From JAJNPS01 sp046589965 (GTDB lineage Bacteria > Pseudomonadota > Alphaproteobacteria > Rhodobacterales > Rhodobacteraceae): 9,611 nt of DNA. The notes under the pieces were generated by a model, which was given only the letters and a program-made list of their open reading frames with translations, was not told the origin of the DNA and did not search any database. The position numbers and the translations under genes were made by a program. The DNA lies in NCBI GenBank assembly GCA_046589965.1, contig JBKJVF010000184.1, forward strand, positions 1 to 9,611, given 5' to 3'. Positions 1 to 5,976 of the stretch are shown here, piece after piece (position 1 is the first letter of the stretch; each line of letters starts with the position of its first letter).

Positions 1-63
1 CCGAGTTCAACCCGACTGGCAGGCAAGGGGTCTATTCGGGCTATCAAAGTTGGATGAACTCGG
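1..63. repeat. 9-bp inverted repeat flanking an inverted 45-bp segment
   Basis: CCGAGTTCA at 1-9 is the exact reverse complement of TGAACTCGG at 55-63. The 45 bases between (10-54) lie in the wrong orientation for the minus-strand gene. On the plus strand, from base 3, they encode EFNPTGRQGVYSGYQSW, the motif expected straight after the HVKDAEF motif of the minus-strand isomerase. Flipping 10-54 restores an open frame on the minus strand to the window edge, with DAEF followed by NPTGRQGVYSGYQSWMNS. The repeat may be longer than 9 bp, because base 1 is the window edge. I cannot tell a real inversion from a fold-back chimera made in amplification or assembly. Confidence 0.85.
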
Positions 64-805
64 CGTCCTTGACGTGGAAGGCGGAAATCCGTTCGTGGTA
101 GATGTCGATGAAGGCAAGATAATCCAGCTGTTGCAGCAGGAAATGCGATGGGTCGTAGTTGATGGTACAGCGTTTGTGCCCGCCCACCGCATCCAGGAAC
201 ATCTCGAACGTCGTGCCGTCGAACACATCTTCGCCGGGGTGAATCTCATAGCCAAGATCGACGCCAGCATCTTCATAGGCGTTCAGAATGGGGGTCCAGC
301 GACGTCCCAATTCTTCAAAGGCGGTGTCGATCAGACCGGTTGGGCGCTGCGGCCAGGGATAAAGGTATGGGAATGCCAGACTGCCGGTAAACGACACCGA
401 CGCTTTCAGTCCCAGATGCTGCGATGCCTTTGCCGCCCAATGCATCTGCTGCACCGCCCATTCCTGCCGTTTCTTCGGGTTGCCATGGACAAACGCCGGG
501 GCAAAGCCGTCGAATTGCGCGTCATAGGCGGGGTTCACCGCAACCAACTGGCCCTGCAGATGCGTTGAAAGCTCGGTAATCTGGACCCCGGCATCGGCGC
601 AGATGCCTGCCACTTCGTCGCAGTAGGTCTTCGAGGATGCCGCCTTTTCAAGATCAAAGAGCCGTGCGTCCCAGGTCGGGATCTGGACGCCCCGAAACCC
701 AAGTCCGGCTGCCCAATTGGTGATAGCGGGCAGCGAATTGAACGGGGACGCGTCTCCTGCAAACTGCGCGAGGAAAATCCCCGGACCTTTCATCGTAGCA
801 CCCAT
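44..805 (-). CDS. Sugar phosphate isomerase/epimerase (TIM barrel), C-terminally truncated by an inversion
   Basis: A 253-residue xylose-isomerase-like TIM-barrel protein, presumably cytosolic, of the type that isomerises or epimerises sugars beside sugar ABC importers. Visible metal-site motifs are GYEIHPGED (Glu187, His189), NYDPSHF (Asp218, His221) and FHVKDAEF (His244, Lys246). After Phe250 the frame reads Ile-Gln-Leu-stop. From memory, relatives run to about 350 residues and continue NPTGRQGVYSGYQSW. That motif is present here on the opposite strand at 3-53, so the truncation comes from inversion of 10-54. The lost C-terminus should contain the last barrel strands and the fourth metal-ligand Glu, so the encoded product is probably inactive. 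The ATG at 805 is preferred over the one at 793 because a G-rich stretch (811-817) sits 5 nt upstream. The gene is divergent from the epimerase operon. The fold is clear; the substrate is unknown. Confidence 0.85.
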   Translation of the reverse strand: MGATMKGPGIFLAQFAGDASPFNSLPAITNWAAGLGFRGVQIPTWDARLFDLEKAASSKTYCDEVAGICADAGVQITELSTHLQGQLVAVNPAYDAQFDGFAPAFVHGNPKKRQEWAVQQMHWAAKASQHLGLKASVSFTGSLAFPYLYPWPQRPTGLIDTAFEELGRRWTPILNAYEDAGVDLGYEIHPGEDVFDGTTFEMFLDAVGGHKRCTINYDPSHFLLQQLDYLAFIDIYHERISAFHVKDAEFIQL

Positions 806-865
806 ATCTTTCCCCCCGCATTGCGTCAGTTGTGATGCGTCCGGTCACGCGCATGCCTGAGACCT

Positions 866-894
866 ATCGTCGACCAAGCCCTCAGGTCCGTCAA
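866..894 (-). promoter_or_regulatory. Candidate minus-strand promoter for the truncated isomerase gene
   Basis: On the minus strand, TTGACG (889-894) is followed after 17 nt by GACGAT (866-871). The -35 box matches 5 of 6 consensus bases and the -10 box only 3 of 6, so this is a weak prediction. The predicted start of transcription would be about 50 nt before the ATG at 805. The palindrome at 909-923 lies about 14 bp upstream of the -35 box. The assignment rests only on spacing and the -35 match. Confidence 0.35.
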
Positions 895-908
895 GCAAAT
901 ATCGGCAG

Positions 909-923
909 GTTGGTATGACCAAC
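909..923. promoter_or_regulatory. Candidate GntR (FadR-type) operator, distal site
   Basis: GTTGGT-ATG-ACCAAC is a perfect palindrome with 6-bp arms and a 3-bp centre. Its core TTGGTATGACCAA fits the FadR-subfamily operator pattern TNGTNNNACNA. It shares the TGGT-N3-ACCA core with the site at 1038-1050, 115 bp away. It lies nearer the minus-strand gene and could control that promoter, or act with the other site through looping. The regulator at 3242-3940 is the obvious candidate ligand. Binding is inferred. Confidence 0.6.
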
Positions 924-995
924 GTCTGAAGATTCATCACTGGCGTGACGCAACTTTGCGCTGGATTCTGAGGTTATCCCACGAAAATTAGCCAA

Positions 996-1007
996 AATCT
1001 GCAGATT
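996..1007. promoter_or_regulatory. 12-bp perfect palindrome, possible second regulator site
   Basis: AATCTGCAGATT is perfectly self-complementary and sits 17 bp upstream of the -35 box at 1025, where an activator often binds. It does not match the TNGTNNNACNA pattern, so it would belong to a different factor. A 12-bp palindrome can occur by chance, and no known consensus was recognised. Confidence 0.3.
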
Positions 1008-1024
1008 AGGGCTGAAATTCCGCC

Positions 1025-1053
1025 TTGACAACTCTATCTGGTCGAACCAGTTT
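1025..1053 (+). promoter_or_regulatory. Candidate promoter of the epimerase-dehydratase-regulator-dehydrogenase operon
   Basis: A full-consensus -35 box, TTGACA (1025-1030), is followed after 17 nt by CAGTTT (1048-1053), a poor -10 box. The GntR-type palindrome at 1038-1050 fills the spacer and overlaps the -10 position, the usual layout for repression by steric block. The start of translation is about 75 nt further on. The -35 box is convincing; the -10 assignment is uncertain. Confidence 0.55.
1038..1050 (+). promoter_or_regulatory. Candidate GntR (FadR-type) operator within the promoter
   Basis: CTGGT-CGA-ACCAG is a perfect palindrome with 5-bp arms and a 3-bp centre. It fits TNGTNNNACNA and closely resembles the classical FadR operator core, TGGTNNNACCA. 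It lies between the -35 and -10 boxes of the operon that encodes the GntR protein, so negative autoregulation with release by a pathway ligand is the simplest model. Confidence 0.7.
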
Positions 1054-1120
1054 GCAAAGAGACAAACTAGGTGGCGCGCGCTTGCGTGACTGCCTTTCCG
1101 ACTGGCAGATCGCACCAACA

Positions 1121-1126
1121 AGGGGG
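1121..1126 (+). promoter_or_regulatory. Ribosome-binding site that decides the start at 1134
   Basis: AGGGGG lies only 1 nt before the ATG at 1128 but 7 nt before the ATG at 1134. The second spacing is normal, so translation most likely begins at 1134. The upstream GTG at 1071 has no ribosome-binding site. Confidence 0.6.
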
Positions 1127-1133
1127 AATGACG

Positions 1134-2021
1134 ATGCATCTTTCGACGCATAACTGGATGCGGGCAGAGCCGCTTGAAGTCACACTGCGCCGGATCAAGA
1201 AGTTCGGCTATGAAAGCATCGAAATCTCGGGCGAGCCGGAACAATACAAGGTCAAGGAAACGCGTGCCCTGCTCAAGGAATATGGCATCCGCTGCTGGGG
1301 CGCTGTGACCCTGACTCTGGGAGAGCGCAATCTGGCGGCCAAAGATGAAGGCCAGCGGGCGCGATCAGTGGATTATGTGAAGTCGGTGCTGACGATGGTG
1401 TCAGAACTGGAGGGTCATATCATAACCCTTGTGCCCGCCACGGTGGGCAAGGTTGTGCCCGACGGCACCGAGGAGGAAGAGTGGAAATGGGTGGTCGAGG
1501 CAACCAAAGAGTGCTTCGCCCATGCCCAGAAGGTCGGCGTGCGGGTCGCTATCGAACCCCTGAACCGCTTTGAAACCTATTTCTTCAACCGCGCAGCACA
1601 AGCCCTGGCCCTGGCCGAGGCGGTACACCCCGATTGCGGCGTCTGCCTGGATGCCTATCACCTCAACATGGAGGAATCGAACATCTATGACGCCATCCGT
1701 TTGGCGGGCAAGAAGCTCTTTGATTTCCATGTGGCCGACAACAACCGCTTTGCGGCGGGGCTCGGGCATCTTGACTGGGCCAAGATCATCGGGACCCTGA
1801 AAGAGATCGGTTATGACGGCGGCATCACCAATGAATTTGTGGCCCCTGTCGACCGCACTCCTGCAGCGATCTACCCCGACATGGTCGAACGCAACCCGGT
1901 TGATATCTCGCCCGAGCAGTTGAAGTTCATTCAGGACCACGGTTCCAGCCTGCTGACCGAGCAGTTCTACACCGACCAGATGCGGATCACTGCCGAAACC
2001 CTTTTGCCGCTGATCAAGTAA
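1134..2021 (+). CDS. D-tagatose/D-psicose 3-epimerase-like sugar epimerase
   Basis: A 295-residue cytosolic TIM-barrel protein of the sugar phosphate isomerase/epimerase superfamily, closest in pattern to ketose 3-epimerases. The four expected metal ligands are all present: Glu141 (AIEPLNRFE), Asp173 (CLDAYHLNMEE), His199 (FHVADNNR) and Glu234 (TNEFV). Their spacing of 32, 26 and 35 residues is almost that of D-tagatose 3-epimerase (33, 26 and 35, from memory). Arg205 in the NNR motif matches the usual substrate-binding Arg. The enzyme would use a Mn2+-type metal to epimerise C3 of a free ketose or a related sugar. It is first in the operon, behind a GntR-type operator. Start chosen at ATG 1134 for its spacing from AGGGGG; 1128 is the alternative. 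Substrate unknown. Confidence 0.88.
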   Translation: MHLSTHNWMRAEPLEVTLRRIKKFGYESIEISGEPEQYKVKETRALLKEYGIRCWGAVTLTLGERNLAAKDEGQRARSVDYVKSVLTMVSELEGHIITLVPATVGKVVPDGTEEEEWKWVVEATKECFAHAQKVGVRVAIEPLNRFETYFFNRAAQALALAEAVHPDCGVCLDAYHLNMEESNIYDAIRLAGKKLFDFHVADNNRFAAGLGHLDWAKIIGTLKEIGYDGGITNEFVAPVDRTPAAIYPDMVERNPVDISPEQLKFIQDHGSSLLTEQFYTDQMRITAETLLPLIK

Positions 2022-2033
2022 CCCCATCGCCAG

Positions 2034-2049
2034 CCCGGTCCCAGCCGGG
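2034..2049 (+). other. Small GC-rich hairpin between the first two operon genes
   Basis: CCCGG (2034-2038) and CCGGG (2045-2049) can pair around a 6-nt loop in the 49-nt gap between epimerase and dehydratase. No T-run follows, so it is unlikely to terminate transcription. It could affect mRNA stability or be chance in GC-rich DNA. Confidence 0.25.
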
Positions 2050-2070
2050 TCGGCAACCGAGGAGAGTGAC

Positions 2071-3240
2071 ATGCGGATCAAAAGCGCCGAGGCGTGGTGG
2101 GTGTCCATTCCCATCGAAACCGCACGCCAGCATCGCAGCGATTTTGGCACCCTGACGAGGTTTGACGCGGCCATTTTGCGCATCGAGACCGAAGATGGGC
2201 TGGTGGGTTGGGGCGAAGGCAAGAATGCGGCGGGCAGTGCCGGGCTTTATGCAGGCCTTGTGCATTTGCTGAACGTTGAGATTGCCCCGCAACTGATCGG
2301 GCGCAATGCCGGCGACATCACAGCGATCTGGGAAATGCTGTATAATGGCGTTCGCGCCGGGTCTGCGGCGCGGGCTGGCCACGCCATGCCCAACCTGTCG
2401 CGTCGCGGCCTGACGATGGCGGCGATTTCTGCGGTCGATATTGCGTTGTGGGATATCTTGGGCAAACACCTGAACCAGCCGGTCTGGCAGTTGCTGGGCG
2501 GGCGGAAGGCCGACCGCTTGCCCGCCTATGCCTCGGGCGGATGGGCCCCCGCCGCCGAGATCGGCGCGCAGTTGCAAAGCTATATCGACATCGGCGGCTT
2601 CAAGACGGTCAAGATGCGCGTGGGGGCAATGGACGGCGCGCCGCATGTGTCAGCCGAACGGGTGCGCGCCGCGCGCAAGGCGCTGGGACCGGGCATCGAC
2701 ATCGCGGTCGATGCGCATGGCACTTATACGGTTGCCGAGGCCAAACGCTTTGCCCATCTGGTGGCTGATTGCGATCTGGCCTGGTTCGAAGAGCCGGTGA
2801 TCGCCGACGACAAACCCGGCATGGCCGAAGTGCGCGCTGCGGTGACGATGCCGATTTCGGCGGGAGAAAGCGAATGCACGCGGTTTGATTTCCGCGATCT
2901 GATCAGCGCGCGTGCGGTGGACATCCTGCAACCCGACCCCGCCTTTTGCGGCGGCATCACCGAAGGCATGCGCATCGCCGCCCTCGCTTCGACACACAAC
3001 CTGAGGTTTGCCCCGCATCTCTGGGCCGGAGCGCCATGCTTTTTCGCCGGGCTGCATCTTTGCGCAGCAAGCCCGGCCAGCTTTGTCATCGAGTACTCCT
3101 CAGGGGCCAATCCGATGATCCACGATCTGAGCCTGCAGAAGGTTTCGGCGCAGGACGGGATGATCGCTATTCCTGATGGACCCGGCCTCGGCCTTGAAGT
3201 ATCGGAAAAGGCAATGCGCGCTTATGTAAAGACTGTCTGA
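2071..3240 (+). CDS. Mandelate racemase/muconate lactonizing family protein, probable acid-sugar dehydratase
   Basis: A 389-residue enolase-superfamily protein with the usual N-terminal capping domain (about 1-125) and a modified TIM barrel. The three metal ligands are visible as Asp214 (VDAHG), Glu240 (WFEEP) and Glu266 (SAGES). The second-strand motif is Lys181-x-Arg183 (VKMRVG). His216, two residues after Asp214, resembles the D-x-H of D-galactonate-dehydratase-like enzymes. Asp289 (QPD), His316 (FAPHLW) and Glu341 (IEYSSG) form the mandelate racemase-subgroup dyad and its partner. Such enzymes abstract the proton alpha to a carboxylate and usually dehydrate aldonates or aldarates to 2-keto-3-deoxy acids. 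ATG 2071 follows GAGGAG (2059-2064) by 6 nt. The next gene starts 1 nt after its stop. Dehydratase activity is inferred; the substrate is not predictable here. Confidence 0.9.
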   Translation: MRIKSAEAWWVSIPIETARQHRSDFGTLTRFDAAILRIETEDGLVGWGEGKNAAGSAGLYAGLVHLLNVEIAPQLIGRNAGDITAIWEMLYNGVRAGSAARAGHAMPNLSRRGLTMAAISAVDIALWDILGKHLNQPVWQLLGGRKADRLPAYASGGWAPAAEIGAQLQSYIDIGGFKTVKMRVGAMDGAPHVSAERVRAARKALGPGIDIAVDAHGTYTVAEAKRFAHLVADCDLAWFEEPVIADDKPGMAEVRAAVTMPISAGESECTRFDFRDLISARAVDILQPDPAFCGGITEGMRIAALASTHNLRFAPHLWAGAPCFFAGLHLCAASPASFVIEYSSGANPMIHDLSLQKVSAQDGMIAIPDGPGLGLEVSEKAMRAYVKTV

Positions 3241-3241
3241 C

Positions 3242-3940
3242 ATGTCTGAAAAAAACCTTCTTCCTGATCTGGCCGCCCATCTTTACGCCACGTCCAGTGG
3301 TGACACGGGGCGCACCCAATCGGAACGGGAACTGGCCGAACATTTCAACGTCAGCCGGGGTCAGATCCGGGAGGCGCTCGCGATCCTGGAAGCGATGCAA
3401 ATCGTCGAGCGGCGGGCAAAATCAGGGATATTCCTGACCGCGCGGGCGAAATCTGTTGATGCGATGGCGCTGTTTGCCAAGGCGGGAGTGCCGCTGAACC
3501 CGGTGCAGATCTACGAATCTGTCGAACTGCGCAAGATCCATGAAATCAAGGCGGCCGAACTGGCCAGCACCCGCGCTACGGACGAAAACTTTGACCGCCT
3601 GAAGGACATTCTCGCCCAGACCCAAGCGCGAATAGATCGCGGGGAACATATCGGCGAAGAAGACCGCGATTTTCATCTGGAAATTGTCCGCGCCACGCAG
3701 AACAGCGTGTTCTACAACATTTGCAGCGCCTACTATGCGATGGGCATTCGCCGTTTGCCGATTTATTTCAGCGACCCTGCGCGGTGTCAAAAATCGCATG
3801 CCGAACATATCCAGATCTATGAAGCCTTACGCCGCCGTGATGGTAACCTTGCCCAAGCGTTGATGAGCGCGCATCTGCAGGGTGCCGAGGGCTATTGGAA
3901 AGGCATCATCTCGGGCGCGCAAAACGACAACGCGGCATGA
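3242..3940 (+). CDS. GntR-family transcriptional regulator, FadR subfamily (FCD domain)
   Basis: A 232-residue DNA-binding regulator. The N-terminal winged helix-turn-helix spans about residues 7-70, with SERELAEHFNVS and recognition helix SRGQIREAL (38-46), then the wing ERRAKSGIFL. The C-terminal all-helical FCD ligand domain spans about 90-220. It carries the usual metal or carboxylate pocket residues: Asp141 and His145 in DRDFH, His189 in AEHIQIYEAL and His211 in SAHLQ. FCD regulators of this kind bind sugar acids or related carboxylates and usually repress. The gene starts 1 nt after the dehydratase stop without a clear ribosome-binding site, so translation is probably coupled. Its stop overlaps the next start as ATGA. 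Two palindromes upstream of the operon (909-923 and 1038-1050) fit its subfamily's operator pattern. Confidence 0.92.
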   Translation: MSEKNLLPDLAAHLYATSSGDTGRTQSERELAEHFNVSRGQIREALAILEAMQIVERRAKSGIFLTARAKSVDAMALFAKAGVPLNPVQIYESVELRKIHEIKAAELASTRATDENFDRLKDILAQTQARIDRGEHIGEEDRDFHLEIVRATQNSVFYNICSAYYAMGIRRLPIYFSDPARCQKSHAEHIQIYEALRRRDGNLAQALMSAHLQGAEGYWKGIISGAQNDNAA

Positions 3941-4902
3941 TTTTTTCGACCCATGAGCTGCACCCGTCGGTCACCGCGCGCCTTCGCGATGCGGGCGACT
4001 ACCGCGTTGCCTCAGCCCCCACCGCAGCTGCCATTCTGGCCGAGGGGACGGGGGCCGAAGTCTTGATCGTGCGCGCGCCCATTCCACCGGAATATTTCCT
4101 CGCCAGCCCCGGTTTGCGCGCGGCTGTGCGGCACGGGGCAGGGCTCGACATGATCCCGGTTCAGGCCGCGACGGATGCGGGGGTACTGGTTGCCAATGTC
4201 CCGGGTGCAAATGCATCCACCGTGGCCGAGCAGGTGATCTTTGCCGCGATTGGCCTTCTTCGCCAGTTTCGCACGATGGATGCCACGCTGCGTCGCACTG
4301 GCTGGGGGCCTGCCCGGGCCCTGGCAGATGGCGGGCGCGATCTGGGTGGCGCGGTCCTGGGCATCGTGGGCATGGGCAATATCGGCAGCAGGGTTGCCGC
4401 CTTAGGGGCCGCGTTCGGCTGCACCGTCATCGCCAGTACCCGTCGCCCGGATAGCATGCCCGCGGGCGTAGGTGCTGCAGGTCTGGATGATCTGATCGTG
4501 CGTAGTGATGTGCTGGTGCTGTGCTGTCCGTTGACAGAGGCCACGCAAGGACTGCTGTCAGCCGCGCGGATAGCGACGATGAAACCCGGCGCAATTGTCA
4601 TCAACGTTGCACGCGGCCCGGTGATTGATGCGCAGGCCTTGGGCGATGCGCTGGCCGCAGGGCGTCTGGGCGGGGCCGCGCTGGACGTGTTCGATGTGCA
4701 GCCCTTGCCCCTGGACAGCCCGCTTTGGGGTTTGGACAACGTGATCCTGACGCCGCATGTCGCGGGCATCACCCAGGACAGCATGTTGCGGATGGGCCAA
4801 GGCGCCCTGTCCGAGGTGCTGCGCATTTTGTCCAACAGGTTGCCCGAGAATTTTTGCAACCCTGAGGTCGAAACCCGCTACCGCGCCCGCTTTCCGGCCT
4901 AA
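3937..4902 (+). CDS. D-isomer-specific 2-hydroxyacid dehydrogenase, NAD(P)-binding
   Basis: A 321-residue cytosolic oxidoreductase that would interconvert a 2-hydroxy acid and a 2-keto acid. The Rossmann motif is GIVGMGNIG (142-150). The second strand ends IASTRR (175-180, roughly) where NAD-specific members carry an acidic residue, so NADP(H) is possible. Catalytic Arg226 (NVARG) and His284 (TPHVAG) are present. The expected catalytic Glu of the DVFxxEP motif is Gln255 (DVFDVQPLP, codon CAG). This may be a natural variant of the clade or an activity-changing substitution. Start ATG 3937 overlaps the GntR stop (ATGA); an in-frame ATG at 3895 lies inside the GntR gene and was rejected. Its stop is 6 nt from the stop of the convergent ATPase gene, with no terminator between. 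Substrate unknown. Confidence 0.9.
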   Translation: MIFSTHELHPSVTARLRDAGDYRVASAPTAAAILAEGTGAEVLIVRAPIPPEYFLASPGLRAAVRHGAGLDMIPVQAATDAGVLVANVPGANASTVAEQVIFAAIGLLRQFRTMDATLRRTGWGPARALADGGRDLGGAVLGIVGMGNIGSRVAALGAAFGCTVIASTRRPDSMPAGVGAAGLDDLIVRSDVLVLCCPLTEATQGLLSAARIATMKPGAIVINVARGPVIDAQALGDALAAGRLGGAALDVFDVQPLPLDSPLWGLDNVILTPHVAGITQDSMLRMGQGALSEVLRILSNRLPENFCNPEVETRYRARFPA

Positions 4903-4908
4903 ACGTTC

Positions 4909-5976
4909 CTATCCGCCGTGGCGCAGGCTTTTCCCGCTGCTTGCGTCAAACAACGCCACGCGCGCGGCAGACCAGCCAACCTGAACCGTCTCATGCACGG
5001 CCAAACGCTGCGTCACCGGCGCAGTGGCTCGCAACCGGTGCGTACCTGCCATCAAGGTGATGATCTGTTCAACCCCGTGGTTTTCGATGTCCTCGACCCG
5101 CGCCGCCACCGGCGCACCTGGCGCGATGTGCAGATCCTCCGGGCGCACTCCAAAAATCAGCCCGCGCCCCTCGGCCCCTTGCGCTCCGTCATGGGGCAGG
5201 GCGACATCGCCCAAACGCGCTATCCCTGCTTCCAGTCTTCCCGGCACCAGGTTCATCGCCGGCGATCCGACGGCGCGCGCCACGAACGTATTGCACGGGT
5301 TGTTGTAGATATCATATGGCGTGCCGACCTGCACCAGAACGCCCTTGTTCAGCACACCAATGCGGTCGCCCATCGACATGGCCTCAACCTGGTCGTGGGT
5401 GACGAACAGAAACGTCTCGCCCAGCTTCATTTGCAGGTCCTTCAATTCGGCCCGCAACGCCTCGCGCAGCTTGGCATCCAGCGCTGACAAGGGTTCGTCC
5501 ATCAGGAAAACCTTGGGCGTGCGCACGATCGCCCGTCCGATCGACACGCGCTGCATTTCGCCGCCCGACAGCCGGTCGGTCTTGCGGTCCATGAGATGCT
5601 CGATCCGCAGGGTCTTGGCCACCCGTGCGACCCGCGCGTCAATGTCGGCCTCCGAGCTGGGGCGGATCGGGGATTTCAGAGGAAATTCAAGATTCTGGCG
5701 CACGGTATAGCGCGGATAAAGCGAGTATTGCTGTAACACCAACGCCACGTCCCGGTCGGCCGCGCCCCACCTTGTGACGTCCTGCCCGTCAATCAGGATC
5801 TGTCCCGCCTCGGGCTTTTCCAACCCCGCCACAAGCCGCAAGGTAGTGGTCTTGCCCGCCCCGGTTTCCCCCAGCAGAACAAAAAACTCGCCCGCCGCGA
5901 TGTCCAGCGTCAGGTCGCGTAACGCTGTGACGCCAACATAGGACTTGCTCACCTTGCGAAGTTCGATATGCGCCAT
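4909..5976 (-). CDS. Sugar ABC transporter ATP-binding protein B (MalK/UgpC type)
   Basis: A 355-residue cytoplasmic ATPase of the CUT1 importer family. It has Walker A GETGAGKTTT (36-45), a Q-loop near Gln82, signature LSGGE (136-140), Walker B VFLMDEP (156-162), D-loop SALDAK and switch His194 (FVTHD). The C-terminal part, about 235-355, is the OB/TOBE regulatory domain, with FGVRPEDLHI. The start overlaps the stop of the upstream ATPase gene as TGATG, so the two subunits are probably made in equal amounts and pair as a heterodimer. It is last in the importer operon and convergent with the dehydrogenase gene. The ribosome-binding site is weak, consistent with coupling. The family is certain; the transported sugar is unknown. 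Confidence 0.94.
   Translation of the reverse strand: MAHIELRKVSKSYVGVTALRDLTLDIAAGEFFVLLGETGAGKTTTLRLVAGLEKPEAGQILIDGQDVTRWGAADRDVALVLQQYSLYPRYTVRQNLEFPLKSPIRPSSEADIDARVARVAKTLRIEHLMDRKTDRLSGGEMQRVSIGRAIVRTPKVFLMDEPLSALDAKLREALRAELKDLQMKLGETFLFVTHDQVEAMSMGDRIGVLNKGVLVQVGTPYDIYNNPCNTFVARAVGSPAMNLVPGRLEAGIARLGDVALPHDGAQGAEGRGLIFGVRPEDLHIAPGAPVAARVEDIENHGVEQIITLMAGTHRLRATAPVTQRLAVHETVQVGWSAARVALFDASSGKSLRHGG

Larger units (their letters stand above)
806..1133. promoter_or_regulatory. Divergent intergenic control region
   Basis: These 328 bp separate two divergent TIM-barrel epimerase genes and contain no credible gene. They are more AT-rich than the flanking coding DNA, especially at 960-1070. 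The palindromes visible are GTTGGT-ATG-ACCAAC (909-923), CGCAA-CT-TTGCG (949-960), AATCTGCAGATT (996-1007), CTGGT-CGA-ACCAG (1038-1050) and AGTTTG-N8-CAAACT (1049-1068). The first and fourth match the FadR-type GntR operator pattern, and a GntR gene lies in the adjacent operon. The leftmost part (806-865) holds only the 5' leader and ribosome-binding stretch of the minus-strand gene. Confidence 0.75.

Noticed and set aside
7..276. Minus-strand 89-residue frame near the window edge
   Set aside because: It overlaps the isomerase gene in another frame and has a low-complexity, Ser/Thr/Arg-rich composition typical of a shadow of GC-rich coding DNA.
949..960. CGCAA-CT-TTGCG palindrome as a further operator
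   Set aside because: The arms are only 5 bp and no known consensus is matched. It is noted in the intergenic entry but not claimed.
1071..1133. GTG-initiated extension of the epimerase gene
   Set aside because: There is no ribosome-binding site, the sequence is not family-like, and it would cover the leader. The AGGGGG site fits ATG 1134.
1401..2222. Long minus-strand frame opposite the epimerase
   Set aside because: It is antisense to a convincing enzyme gene and has no recognisable motif or start signal. It is explained by codon bias in GC-rich DNA.
3895..3936. Earlier ATG for the hydroxyacid dehydrogenase
   Set aside because: It lies inside the GntR gene, adds a basic non-family N-terminus, and the ATGA overlap at 3937 is the usual coupled arrangement.
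4903..4908. Terminator between the convergent dehydrogenase and ATPase genes
   Set aside because: Only 6 bp separate the stops, and no stem with a T-run was seen there on either strand.
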